A stretch of 64,000 nt of DNA from Desmonostoc vinosum HA7617-LM4 (GTDB taxonomy: Bacteria > Cyanobacteriota > Cyanobacteriia > Cyanobacteriales > Nostocaceae). The stretch covers positions 32,492 to 96,491 of the forward strand of contig JAHHHC010000024.1 of the NCBI GenBank assembly GCA_019359515.1, written 5' to 3'. The position numbers were made by a program, and so were the translations under genes. The notes under the pieces were generated by a model. It worked only from the letters and a program-made list of their open reading frames with translations, was not told the DNA's origin and did no database searches. Below are positions 36,016 to 46,093 of this stretch, in pieces; the first letter of the stretch is position 1, and the number at the start of each line of letters is the position of its first letter.

Positions 36016-36678
36016 TTAAGCTTTTTTTATATATTTTCTTTTTAACATAACTCCAAACCCGCCAGCCAATATAGAACCAAGGGTAGTTAAAGGTTCGGGG
36101 ACTGGTTGAGGATTAGCATTTGTCACCGAAGCATTCGTTAACGACAATGTTGAAGAACCAATGTTATCAATGACATCGATAACACCGATGCCTACATTAT
36201 AAGTACCAGCTGTTGCAAAGGTATAACTAAAAGAGGAATTTCCAGTTAGAGGGATAACTGAATTGCTAATTGTGACAAAGGCGCGATCGCTCAAGGAAGT
36301 ATCATAGGTTAAAAAGGAATAGTCAAAACTAATTACATCCCCAGCCAGAACATTAAAAGCTTTCTTAATTGCAGATCCTTCGGTAGCATCAAGACCAAGG
36401 TTTCCTGAGTCGAGACCTAAAAAAGTTTCTAAGGAACTAATATAATCTGGGTCATTACCTGAGACATTGTAATTGACATCATCATCAGTACCATCAGCGA
36501 AAGCATTTGTGAGTGTCGCTTGATTTGGAACTGCAACAACATCACCTGATTTGTCCCAATTGCTTAAATCAAGACTGGCAGCAAAAGCAGGGGAAGCAAT
36601 CGTAAAACTGCTTAAGCTCAAGCAGCTGAACACTATAGCTTTATTAATGTTTTGTTTGATAACAGTTGCAATCAACAT
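36016..36678 (-). CDS. PEP-CTERM sorted exoprotein
   Basis: 220 residues. A signal peptide (FSCLSLSSFTIASPAFAASL) is followed by a beta-rich domain with aspartate-rich loops (TDDDVNYNVSGNDPDY). The end, PVPEPLTTLGSILAGGFGVM, then LKRKYIKK, is a PEP-CTERM sorting signal: PEP motif, hydrophobic span, basic tail. Such proteins are processed by exosortase and released into the envelope or extracellular matrix. The exosortase itself is not in this window. Confidence 0.9.
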   Translation of the reverse strand: MLIATVIKQNINKAIVFSCLSLSSFTIASPAFAASLDLSNWDKSGDVVAVPNQATLTNAFADGTDDDVNYNVSGNDPDYISSLETFLGLDSGNLGLDATEGSAIKKAFNVLAGDVISFDYSFLTYDTSLSDRAFVTISNSVIPLTGNSSFSYTFATAGTYNVGIGVIDVIDNIGSSTLSLTNASVTNANPQPVPEPLTTLGSILAGGFGVMLKRKYIKKA

Positions 36679-36734
36679 AATATAAACCTCCTAAAAATTT
36701 TTGAACCAAATTGTTAGTAAACATCCAGTAGATA

Positions 36735-36825
36735 TAGCAATCCTAAATAAGTTTTAAATTTCTCTGTTTCTTTTCTTGGCGCACTTGTCGCCTTGGCGGT
36801 AGCCTTAACTCAAATAGGATTGCTA
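36735..36825. repeat. Inverted-end repeat
   Basis: TAGCAATCCTA (36735-36745) and TAGGATTGCTA (36815-36825) are perfect inverted ends of a 91-bp stretch lying between the PEP-CTERM gene and the large RTX-like gene. The inner part contains CGCCTTGGCGG, which can fold. This is a likely small dispersed element. Confidence 0.55.
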
Positions 36826-36869
36826 GAGTAACAGAATTGCGAATTGTTTAAAGACTAAAAGTTAAGCTC

Positions 36870-39800
36870 CTAAAATACAAAGTTATTAGGATTATTAAGA
36901 GAGCCGCTACTTGCTAAATTTACCGTGATTAAAGGTCGGAAGATATCTTTACCTGTAGGGCCATCAGCATCAATTTGAACGCTGAAGTTGCTAGCACTAG
37001 TACCTTGCACAACTTTGACATAGCCATCGGCTATGGCGTTGACGCCGTTGTAGCCTCCTGTAACTAGGCTATCGAGCAGTTGGGTAAAGACAATCTTGTC
37101 CTTGCCAACCTCAAAATCTGTAATCGTGTCACCGCGATCGCGGATGTCAATATACACAAATTGGTCATTACCGCCACCCCCTGTAAGTGTATCTCCACCT
37201 TGGAGACCAATGATGCGATCGCTCTTTGAGGTTCCAGTTAATACATCACGTCCAGAAGTACCGATGATAGGTGGGTTGTCAATCTTAATAACTTCCAGAT
37301 TGAAGATATCTTCACTACTCACGCCAGCAATATCTGTTGCTGTTAATTTCAGGCTGAGAGTACCAACATCGCTGTTAGTTGGTGTACCACTGAATGTTCG
37401 TGTAGCGGCATTGAAGTTGAGCCAAGCTGGTAAAGGATTACCGTTAGCTAACGTTGCTTTATAGTTAAGACTATCGCCAGCGTCTATGTCAATAAAGGTG
37501 TTAGCGTCGAAAGTGAAGCTAAAGGCTGCATCTTCGGTAGCCGTTTGAGAGGCGATCGCCTGATTTAAAGTTGGTGGATGATTAACAGGGGGGGTATCTT
37601 TAAATAAAACAGAGAGGTTGTCTAGCTTAACAATCGCTGGTGAATCCTGCGGCCCGGTTAGTCGGAAGCTTAGTTCACCAAATTGAGAGGTTAAGCCTGC
37701 AAGGGACACTGAATAATGTCCATTAGTAGGCAAAGTACTGAGATCCAAATCGGTTAATACACTATTATCAAAGACTACCTGAAGGCGATCGCCCTCTCCA
37801 ACCGTCTCTACTGACAGATCAAACTCGATACTTTGCGGACTGCTGTCATTGAAACTCAACACCTGTCCTAGCGAAGTATCAGCCGTCTGGACAAGTTCAA
37901 CCTGTGCGTTTGTTCCATCATCTACCAGCTTTACATTTCCTACGACATCCCAGAGAACGGTGACAATTTTAGAAGCATCTCGTGCTTGTGCAACCCAATT
38001 GTTAATTGCTTCATCATCTGTGGGTGTGAAATCAACTGCCAATATTTCTTGGCGTAAATCAGCTAAATCTTCAAATGAGCCATCTGTAAAGTTGCTAAAA
38101 TCATCTGCTGTAGTGGAAGATGCTGATTTTGCTACAGATTGATTGAGAGTAAAAGCATTGTCGGGTTCTGCACTCAAAGAGCTAAAGCTTGCTGCAAACT
38201 TGAGTAATTTAGAGCTTGTGGTTTGTTTTCCTACAAAGTTCTCTAGAATGTACCTCTCACCAGTCAAAGGACGAGTATCTGAGTCTGTATAAATTTCTGT
38301 AATATTAAGGTGATCTGAAGGCTCATCTAATCCTCTGATCACATAGTTTTCAAAAGCCTCGCCATATTTTGGGGTTCCTCCTCTTTCTGGTGCTTTCCAA
38401 TCAGGTAAGGCGTTTTGAACCAACGTTTGAGTGGCAGAGCTAAAATCACCTAGCTCAGATTTAATCAGATTAAAAATAGTGGTGATTTTGGTTTCAAGCC
38501 CATTTTGAACTCGATAATTAACTCTCCGCTCAATATCAGCAGCGTTAACCTCGTCTGGAATACTAATATCACTCAAAATACTGCTGATACCGGGCCAATC
38601 AGTTGAGTAGCCATCTAGTGCAGTGTATTGGTCAATGTGATACCCCATCTTTGTTAATAAGGTAGCAACACGAGCATTGACTGCTCCACCTCGGCTATGT
38701 CCAACTAAGTGGATAATTTGTTCTCCATTTTGGCTAAGTTCTGGATCTGCCAGTAAATTAGAAAGTCTTACGTCTTGAACAATTGTCTGTGCTGCATTTT
38801 CAGCTAAACTACCGCCTTTTTTGAGTTGAAGCTTTGCGATAGCTATAGCAATGGCAGCCAATTTTACTTGACCGAATGCTCCAAATGCAATTGAAGTAAC
38901 CATCGAACCTATACCTGCAACCCATCCGGTTGAGGAATCCCAGTTCGACACATAAGTTTTGACATCTCCTTGAAGCGGAGTGCCGAAAGAGAGTGCATCT
39001 AACTTTTTACCCAGCTTGAACCACCCATCTAAAAAATTGGGAAAGACGTCTCTGCCGAAACCGTGGGTTGCAATGTTTAAAACTTTTGGTGGGGGAGGAT
39101 CAGCGCGTAAAATTGCGCTACTTCCGTTTGAAAATGAAGCCCAAAAAGCAATTTGACCCGCCTGGTTAATGGGATCGTAAATCTCTAAATCTTGAACAGT
39201 ACCCTCTTTCTCTAATAAAGTTACGGTATCGCCTACTTTAACAACTAACTTGGGATCGGCGACATTAAATGTTGGCGTTGTTTTTAAGGACACACTGAGA
39301 TTGTTAGTGTAAAGCCCCTCTTTGCCAGATTGGTCAGAAGCTAGATAAGTGATTGTTCCTATTCCTAAACCCTTTTCTTGGAACAAGTTGTAGCTAACAC
39401 CAATACGAGAGTTGACACCAAAGCTAGAAAAAATTCCTTTATCTTCACCTGTATCTAATATTCCGTTTTTATTAACATCATCAAATTCTTCACCCGGATC
39501 TAAAAACCCATTGCCTGCAATTCCAGCAATGCGCTGAATTACCCGACTAGTGCCGCCTGTATTGATACTGGCGAAAATGCCTGCACCAGGAGTTATCTTC
39601 AGTGCAGTTGCTCCCGCTTCATTGAGAACACCATAAAATGTGACAATTTGCCCATCATCGCTAATAACAGGACTGTTTCCAAGCTGAGTGAATCCATCGG
39701 TACTTGTTACAGCAATTGTTTTGGCTGTACTTAATTGATTGTTATATAAATTAATTGCTCTGATACCAGATTGAGATTCAGAAACTAAAACGCTCCCGTC

Positions 39801-40946
39801 GTCCGCAATTGCTATATTAACCGTAGCCGAACCTGGTAATAATCTTTCATTAAATTTAGAAAATAGAGACGTAGATGGAGTGACAAGCTGGCGATCGCCA
39901 AGTTCGTATCGTGGGCCAGAAAATATATCAACTTCAAAATTCTGCTTAAACGCAACAAATACACTCTCTCCTTTGTTATTAACACTATTGATCGGCAAAA
40001 CAGAGTAATAATCGAAGGGATAAGAAACACCTGTTTGAAATCCGCCACCAGTAGCAATCAGCGAACCACTATCAGTACTGTCACTGTTATATAGACGCAA
40101 GTCTGATATGGACGAAGTTCCAGAAGTTCGCCAACTTCCAATCACCTGATTTTTATTATTGATTTGTACAGCTGTACCAAATTGAAGGTTGCTTGTTACT
40201 GTACCTGGAACAATATTAGTTAAAGTTAGTGAATCACTACCAACAAAAATAGCATTTGAACCAAAAACACTTGTATTTAGATCTCCAACAAAGGCAACTT
40301 TCCCTAAATCATTGATTGATGTCCTATTCTCAATTTTCTGGATTCCTTTATCTCCAGTCTTGGCGATGATTTCATATTTATAGAAAGGATTGGAGGGTGT
40401 TGAACTTGCCTGCTCGATCTGAACTGTTTCACTATCAAGAACAACTGTTGCTACATCATTCTCTTGCTTCAAAGCATTTAATTCTGTCTCAGTTAGAGTA
40501 TCTCCTAACACCAATTTGGCAAAAATATCCCCTTCATCGCCAGGTGCATCAGTCGTATTAACTTGAGTATCAACCCAATGACCAAATTCTTCTAAAATGA
40601 CACGCGCGATCGCCCCCACATCCCCCTGATGATTTATGATAAATTCCTGCGATAAATAAATCTTATTCGTCGCCGCTGCAAAAGCTCCATTCGCCCCATT
40701 GATATCTGCTGTGTGACGAATCTCTATTTCAGGAAAAATACTAAAATCCCCAGCTAACCACGCTGTCATTAGGGAATCAACTTTAGCACCCTCACCAAAA
40801 GCGATCGCTATTTTTTGACTAAAATCAGGCTGACTCGCAAAATTCTGTAAATTTTCTGGCGCTAAAACTAGGGCTTGTTCTATAGAAGTTAACTGTTTTG
40901 GGTCAAGGATTAAAGAAGACTTAACAATCAAACGTGCATTTTTCAT
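36870..40946 (-). CDS. Large secreted hydrolase-like RTX protein
   Basis: 1358 residues. Residues 1-175 hold the module I associate with cyanobacterial hemolysin-like proteins (ARVILEEFGHWVDTQVNTTD). The middle (about 650-900) contains an alpha/beta-hydrolase-like part with LVGHSRGGAVNARV, the GxSxG nucleophile elbow. A putative cadherin-like/He_PIG domain follows (NHPPTLNQAIASQTATEDAA). The C-terminus has RTX calcium repeats (LTGTSKSDRIIGLQGGDTLT) and a type I secretion tail. No N-terminal signal peptide is seen, fitting type I export. A lipase or esterase role is inferred. Confidence 0.8.
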   Translation of the reverse strand: MKNARLIVKSSLILDPKQLTSIEQALVLAPENLQNFASQPDFSQKIAIAFGEGAKVDSLMTAWLAGDFSIFPEIEIRHTADINGANGAFAAATNKIYLSQEFIINHQGDVGAIARVILEEFGHWVDTQVNTTDAPGDEGDIFAKLVLGDTLTETELNALKQENDVATVVLDSETVQIEQASSTPSNPFYKYEIIAKTGDKGIQKIENRTSINDLGKVAFVGDLNTSVFGSNAIFVGSDSLTLTNIVPGTVTSNLQFGTAVQINNKNQVIGSWRTSGTSSISDLRLYNSDSTDSGSLIATGGGFQTGVSYPFDYYSVLPINSVNNKGESVFVAFKQNFEVDIFSGPRYELGDRQLVTPSTSLFSKFNERLLPGSATVNIAIADDGSVLVSESQSGIRAINLYNNQLSTAKTIAVTSTDGFTQLGNSPVISDDGQIVTFYGVLNEAGATALKITPGAGIFASINTGGTSRVIQRIAGIAGNGFLDPGEEFDDVNKNGILDTGEDKGIFSSFGVNSRIGVSYNLFQEKGLGIGTITYLASDQSGKEGLYTNNLSVSLKTTPTFNVADPKLVVKVGDTVTLLEKEGTVQDLEIYDPINQAGQIAFWASFSNGSSAILRADPPPPKVLNIATHGFGRDVFPNFLDGWFKLGKKLDALSFGTPLQGDVKTYVSNWDSSTGWVAGIGSMVTSIAFGAFGQVKLAAIAIAIAKLQLKKGGSLAENAAQTIVQDVRLSNLLADPELSQNGEQIIHLVGHSRGGAVNARVATLLTKMGYHIDQYTALDGYSTDWPGISSILSDISIPDEVNAADIERRVNYRVQNGLETKITTIFNLIKSELGDFSSATQTLVQNALPDWKAPERGGTPKYGEAFENYVIRGLDEPSDHLNITEIYTDSDTRPLTGERYILENFVGKQTTSSKLLKFAASFSSLSAEPDNAFTLNQSVAKSASSTTADDFSNFTDGSFEDLADLRQEILAVDFTPTDDEAINNWVAQARDASKIVTVLWDVVGNVKLVDDGTNAQVELVQTADTSLGQVLSFNDSSPQSIEFDLSVETVGEGDRLQVVFDNSVLTDLDLSTLPTNGHYSVSLAGLTSQFGELSFRLTGPQDSPAIVKLDNLSVLFKDTPPVNHPPTLNQAIASQTATEDAAFSFTFDANTFIDIDAGDSLNYKATLANGNPLPAWLNFNAATRTFSGTPTNSDVGTLSLKLTATDIAGVSSEDIFNLEVIKIDNPPIIGTSGRDVLTGTSKSDRIIGLQGGDTLTGGGGNDQFVYIDIRDRGDTITDFEVGKDKIVFTQLLDSLVTGGYNGVNAIADGYVKVVQGTSASNFSVQIDADGPTGKDIFRPLITVNLASSGSLNNPNNFVF

Positions 40947-41136
40947 CTTTATTAGCAGTTTTTATCGAACGATTAAAAGTTATTGTTTCAATACTCTACT
41001 GCTTGGTATAAACTTTGACGGTCGGAAAAAGTCGGAAAAAAGTCGGTTCTTCTTGGTAGATTTACGTAAACTTTTCAAAATCACAAAGGTTATAGTGCGA
41101 ATATCGTAGTTAATCTCAGTATTGGTATGTAGATAG

Positions 41137-44100
41137 ATGACGGTTGAAGAAGCGATCGCACTAGTCGAGCAATTATTAGAACGGGGACGCTTAACGAAAG
41201 TTCAAGAAATTGTGTTTCGTCAGTCATGGGCAGGACAAACTTACTTAGATATGGCTGTAGAGTCCGATTACGACCCCGGTCATATCAAAGACATTGGTTA
41301 TGAACTGTGGCGATCGCTCTCTCAAGCTTTAGGCGAAAAAGTTACCAAGAATAATCTGCACGGAGTATTGAAGCGAACCACGCAGGCACAAAAGGACACA
41401 AACGCCCCCATCAACTTCCAACCATTCACGAATTACACAGATTGGGGGGAAGCAATCGACGTTTCCCAGTTCTATGGGCGTACTACTGAATTAGAAACCC
41501 TCAGCCAATGGATTGGGCGCGATAATACTCGTGTAGTCACACTGCTAGGTATGGGTGGTATAGGCAAAACCGCACTCTCGGTGAAATTGGCAGAACAATT
41601 GCAGGGAGAATTTGAGTATGTGATTTGGCGATCGGTGCGGCACGCACCTTTTTTTCATGACAAGGTGACGGAATGTATCAAAATCCTTTCTCATCAGCAA
41701 GTTACAACATTGCCTGCTAACCCTCACGATCAAATTACTTGTTTAATCGAGTACTTACGCAAATCCCGATGCTTGCTAATTCTAGATAATTTCGACACGC
41801 TATTACAGCAAGGTCAAGGGACAAGCTGTTACCGTGAAGGCTACGAATCTTATGGTGAACTTTTGTGGCGATTGGGAGAAACTAAGCATCAAAGCTGTAT
41901 CGTGCTTACCAGCCGCGAAAAACCTGACCAAATCGCTGCTTTAGAAGGTGATGGTTTGCCAGTTCGCACCTTAGCTTTATCGGGCTTAGAAGTCGCAGTT
42001 GGGCAAACAATCTTAACACTCAAAGGGCTATCAGGCTCACAGGACGAAACCCGCCAACTGGTTGAGTGTTACCGTGGCAATCCACTAGCTTTAAAAATTG
42101 CTGCCACCTCAATTCGCGACTTACATGAAGGCAACATCGCCCACTTCTTTACCGAAGGTACAAGCGTATTTAAGGGTATAAGTAATCTTTTAGACCAGCA
42201 ATTCCAAAGACTTTCCACCAGGGAACAGCAAGTGATGTATTGGCTGGCGATTAACCGCGAGAAGGTTTCTGTCGCAGAATTACAAACAGCCTTCACACCA
42301 GCAATGGCTAAGTCTAAGTTAATGGAGGTGCTAGAGTCTTTACGCTGGCGTAGCTTGATCGAAAGCAATACTGGGAGATTCACACAGCAACCTGTCGTCA
42401 TGGAATACGTGACAGACTGCTTGATTGCACAAATCTGCCAGGAAATAATCACAGAATCACCGCAATACTTGCTGACTCATGCTTTGATGCCAGCTCAAGC
42501 AAAAGATTACATCCGCGACAGTCAAATTCACTTGATTGTACGACCTATCCTCAGTCAACTACAAATCAGGCTTGGCTCTACTCACCAACTTGAGCATAAA
42601 CTTGACAGACTAGTTAAAAAGCTCCAAAATGAAGCTATAGATCCAGTTGGGTATGGTGGCGGTAATCTGTTGAATTTACTGGCACAATTAGAAACCAATT
42701 TAACTGGATACGACTTTTCGCGCCTCAATATCCGTGACTGTGATTTGCGGCTCAACTTACATCGAGTCAATTTTACTCAAACAACGTTTCGAGATTGTGT
42801 TTTTGCTGCGACCTTTGGCGGGATTACTAGCGTTGTCTTTAGTCCAGATGGGCACAGTCTGGCTACCAGTGATACAAATGGTGAAATTCACATTTGGGAT
42901 GTCAGCAATGGCAAACAACTCTTTAGCTGTAAACAACACAACAGTTGGATCTGGAATCTGGCCTTTAGCCCTGTGCAGCCAATTTTAGCTAGTTGCGGCC
43001 AGGATCATACAATCAAACTTTGGGACATTACTAAAGGAGCATGTCTCAAAACGCTGTATGGACACACCAGCATTGTCACAGCGATCGCTTTTAGTCCTGA
43101 TGCGAAACTGCTTGCTAGTACTAGCTATGATGCCACAGTTAAAGTCTGGCATCTGGCCACAGGGCAATGTGTCCAAACTCTCAAAGGACATAATGCTTGT
43201 GTGTGGAGTGTAGCTTTTCATCCGGCAGGTCAAATCTTAGCAACGGCTGGTGAAGATCACACAATCAAGCTGTGGGATTTAGAAACTGAATGCTGTGTAC
43301 AAACCCTCAAACAACATCAGCACTGGGTAAAAGCGATCGCCTTCAGTCCAGAAGGGCAAATGTTAGCAAGTGGCAGTTTCGATCAAACCGTGAGACTGTG
43401 GGATTTACATACTGGCGTGTGTTTGATGACATTGTTGGGACACGCAGAAGTCGTCACCTCGGTAGCGTTCAGCCCTAACGGTGAACAACTCGTAAGTGGC
43501 AGCTATGACCAAACCGTGAAGATTTGGGACATAAACACCGGTAAATGTCTGGATACGCTAGAAAAACATACAAATCGGATTTGGTCAGTGGCTTTCCATC
43601 CTCAAGGACACTTGATTGTTAGTGGTGGAGATGACCACGCGGCTAGAGTTTGGGAACTTCAGAGTGGACAATGTACCAAAACCTTCCAAGGACACAGCAA
43701 TGCTGTTTATGCGATCGCCCACAGTTGGCAGCAAAACTTACTTGCTAGTGGACACGAAGACCAAACAATCAAACTTTGGGATGTCAACCTAGATACACCA
43801 CAACTCTTAAAAGTTGACCTCCAGCCTTTTCGTGTATTACATGGACACAGCAATCGTGTATTTTCTGTTGCCTTCAGTCCCGATGGTCAGTTTCTTGCTA
43901 GCGGCAGTGCAGATCGCACCATCAAGCTTTGGAGTCCCCATACAGGGCAATGCCTCAAAACTTTACATGGTCACGGTAGTTGGGTTTGGGCAATTGCTTT
44001 TAGTCCAGATAGTAACTTCCTTGCTAGTGCCAGCTACGACCATACAATCAAGATATGGGATGTGCATTCTGGTGAGTGTTTGCAGACATTGCATGAGCAT

Positions 44101-44700
44101 CCTGGTTCTGTGTTGGCGATCGCTTTTAGCCAAGATGGCAAAACTCTTTTCAGCAGTGGCTATGCTTCGATAGTTAAACGCTGGAATGTGAAAACAGGCA
44201 ATTGTCTGAACACTTGGGAGGCAGATTCAAACCGTGTTTGGGCAGTTGCTGTGAGTCCAGATACTCAATACGTTGCTACTGGTGGTGATGACTCCTTGGT
44301 GCGACTGTGGAACATCCACACAGGGGTTTGCCTGCGTACATTCACAGGACATACCAGCCAGGTAATCTGTATTCTGTTCACCGCCGACGGCAACCGCATG
44401 ATTAGCAGTAGTAGCGATCGCACTATCAAAATTTGGAATGTACTTACTGGAGACTGCCTTGCAACACTACAAAATCATCTCCATTGGGTGTGGTCACTCA
44501 ATATAACCCCAGACGATCAAACTTTGCTCAGTGGAAGTTGGGATGAAACAATCAACTGTTGGGATATTGCTACCGAGAAGTGTCTACAAACCCTAAGACC
44601 AGCCCGTCCATATGAAGGCATGGTTATTACTAGAGTAACAGGTTTGACTGAAGCACAGGCAGCAACTTTAAAAGCTTTGGGGGCGTTAGAAGTGAATTGA
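41137..44700 (+). CDS. NB-ARC STAND ATPase with 14 WD40 repeats
   Basis: 1187 residues. The N-terminal ~85 residues form a helical module found at the head of many cyanobacterial STAND proteins (vMAP-type HTH). NB-ARC follows, with Walker A GMGGIGKT (138-145) and a Walker B-like CLLILDNFD. A pentapeptide-like linker (YDFSRLNIRDCDLRLNLHRV) leads to a WD40 propeller region (about 560-1150) with 14 blades ending in LWDL-type motifs. Such proteins act as oligomerising signal switches, possibly in conflict or cell-death control. No effector domain is fused. Confidence 0.9.
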   Translation: MTVEEAIALVEQLLERGRLTKVQEIVFRQSWAGQTYLDMAVESDYDPGHIKDIGYELWRSLSQALGEKVTKNNLHGVLKRTTQAQKDTNAPINFQPFTNYTDWGEAIDVSQFYGRTTELETLSQWIGRDNTRVVTLLGMGGIGKTALSVKLAEQLQGEFEYVIWRSVRHAPFFHDKVTECIKILSHQQVTTLPANPHDQITCLIEYLRKSRCLLILDNFDTLLQQGQGTSCYREGYESYGELLWRLGETKHQSCIVLTSREKPDQIAALEGDGLPVRTLALSGLEVAVGQTILTLKGLSGSQDETRQLVECYRGNPLALKIAATSIRDLHEGNIAHFFTEGTSVFKGISNLLDQQFQRLSTREQQVMYWLAINREKVSVAELQTAFTPAMAKSKLMEVLESLRWRSLIESNTGRFTQQPVVMEYVTDCLIAQICQEIITESPQYLLTHALMPAQAKDYIRDSQIHLIVRPILSQLQIRLGSTHQLEHKLDRLVKKLQNEAIDPVGYGGGNLLNLLAQLETNLTGYDFSRLNIRDCDLRLNLHRVNFTQTTFRDCVFAATFGGITSVVFSPDGHSLATSDTNGEIHIWDVSNGKQLFSCKQHNSWIWNLAFSPVQPILASCGQDHTIKLWDITKGACLKTLYGHTSIVTAIAFSPDAKLLASTSYDATVKVWHLATGQCVQTLKGHNACVWSVAFHPAGQILATAGEDHTIKLWDLETECCVQTLKQHQHWVKAIAFSPEGQMLASGSFDQTVRLWDLHTGVCLMTLLGHAEVVTSVAFSPNGEQLVSGSYDQTVKIWDINTGKCLDTLEKHTNRIWSVAFHPQGHLIVSGGDDHAARVWELQSGQCTKTFQGHSNAVYAIAHSWQQNLLASGHEDQTIKLWDVNLDTPQLLKVDLQPFRVLHGHSNRVFSVAFSPDGQFLASGSADRTIKLWSPHTGQCLKTLHGHGSWVWAIAFSPDSNFLASASYDHTIKIWDVHSGECLQTLHEHPGSVLAIAFSQDGKTLFSSGYASIVKRWNVKTGNCLNTWEADSNRVWAVAVSPDTQYVATGGDDSLVRLWNIHTGVCLRTFTGHTSQVICILFTADGNRMISSSSDRTIKIWNVLTGDCLATLQNHLHWVWSLNITPDDQTLLSGSWDETINCWDIATEKCLQTLRPARPYEGMVITRVTGLTEAQAATLKALGALEVN

Positions 44701-44935
44701 TCCACGACTTTGACCGCGCAAGCAGATGTCATATCAAGTTCGGATAATCGCTTATTATTAAAATTTCTGTGCGTCTTTGCGTTAGTCCTAACGATAAGTC
44801 TTCAAGCGAACACGGGTAATTGTAATTACTTATTATTAAAATTTCTCCCTGTCCCCGCGTCCCCACGTCCCCGTGTCCCCGCTTCCCCGCGTCCCCGCGT
44901 CAGCCATAACGATAAGTCTTCAGACGGACATAATA
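44701..44935. repeat. Repeat-rich gap
   Basis: CTTATTATTAAAATTTCT occurs at 44751-44768 and 44829-44846. AACGATAAGTCTTC occurs twice about 118 bp apart. A CCCCGCGT-type tandem block lies at 44850-44900. No gene is convincing here. Confidence 0.6.
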
Positions 44936-45931
44936 TTATATCTCATTCTCTAATGCTATAAGAACTTTGAGATATAAATTTTCTACTCTTTTCATTTGAG
45001 TTTCTCCAATTGAGGCATAGTGAAATAATCCAGGAGAACCATTAACTTCAAGAGTGGTGTAATCTGCTAGTGGCAAAGTTATATCATCAGCAATAATATC
45101 CACTCCTGCTAATCTCAGATTCATATCTTTTGTGATATGAATCGCTAACTTCTGAAAATCAGGATGAATACTCTCAGTTAAATCTACTGCTTCACCTCCA
45201 GTTGATAAATTTGCATTATCTAAAAGATAAACAATAGTATCTTGGGGTATAACGCTATTAAAATTTAGTTTGTATCTTTGTAGGTTTTTTTTGATTCTAT
45301 AATCTTCAAAATCTATAATTTTTCGACGACTATTTTTAATAAAAGTGTCTTGTTTTTGCTGCATAAGTTCTAAAACAGTAGATTTTCCGTTCCCTGTTAT
45401 AGATAGAGGAATCCTTTGATATGCTGAGAAAACTTCGTGATCCAATACTACGATTCTATAGTCATTACCACTATAGAATCGTTCCACGATGAATCCTGAG
45501 TTGTCTTTTAAAATTTTTTTGGCTACTTGATAATATTCTTTTTTATTATAAACTTTTGTTACCAATATTCCTTGACTAAGATTAATTGGTTTAACAATAA
45601 CAGGAAATCCTATATTTTTAGCGTAATCAAAGCCGGCATCAACATTTCTAGAATTAGAAATTTTTTCACATAACTCTTCACTAAAAAATGTTTGACCTTC
45701 AGTAACATTATAGCCAAATTGCTTCAAATAAAAGCTTGCTATATTTTTATCTTTGACTATTTCTGCTGAGCCAAAACAATTAATGTCAAATTTATTGTTA
45801 CGAAAAAAGGTTTGATGCCCGTTCTTAAACTTAATACATCCCACAAAACTATATTCTGGTTCTACTACAACAACTGCTCCTACTTGCTCTGCTACTTTCT
45901 GAATTATTGAGGTTACAAAAGGCGTTTTCAT
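44936..45931 (-). CDS. ATP-grasp ligase, cyanophycin-synthetase-like
   Basis: 331 residues. It has the ATP-grasp core: GFPVIVKPINLSQGILVTKV (ATP lysine and loop), the acidic metal site in LRLAGVDIIADD and TTLEVNGSPGL near the C-terminus. NLSTGGEAVDLTESIHPDFQ is the stretch typical of cyanophycin synthetase and GshAB-type ligases, which join amino acids to peptide chains. Length is that of a lone ATP-grasp domain without the Mur-ligase half of cyanophycin synthetase. Low GC content versus neighbours suggests transfer. Substrate unknown. Confidence 0.75.
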   Translation of the reverse strand: MKTPFVTSIIQKVAEQVGAVVVVEPEYSFVGCIKFKNGHQTFFRNNKFDINCFGSAEIVKDKNIASFYLKQFGYNVTEGQTFFSEELCEKISNSRNVDAGFDYAKNIGFPVIVKPINLSQGILVTKVYNKKEYYQVAKKILKDNSGFIVERFYSGNDYRIVVLDHEVFSAYQRIPLSITGNGKSTVLELMQQKQDTFIKNSRRKIIDFEDYRIKKNLQRYKLNFNSVIPQDTIVYLLDNANLSTGGEAVDLTESIHPDFQKLAIHITKDMNLRLAGVDIIADDITLPLADYTTLEVNGSPGLFHYASIGETQMKRVENLYLKVLIALENEI

Positions 45932-45990
45932 TCTTATTGTCTATAATTTAAGCGCAAAAATTTTAACTAATTTATAGAAATTGGTCAAGA

Positions 45991-46093
45991 TAAGCTGTTC
46001 CACATATAACTTGCATAATTAGGGCGGGCAAGATGCCCACCCCACAAGAGTTTTATTTAATTTGATTATGTAATTTAGATGTTTTTTAGCTTA
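45991..46093. mobile_element. MITE-like 103-bp element, copy B
   Basis: Identical over 103 bp to the element at 35155-35257, with ends TAAGCT and AGCTTA and TA at both borders. It lies 60 bp upstream of the ATP-grasp gene start. The perfect identity of two copies 11 kb apart indicates recent movement or conversion. Confidence 0.8.
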
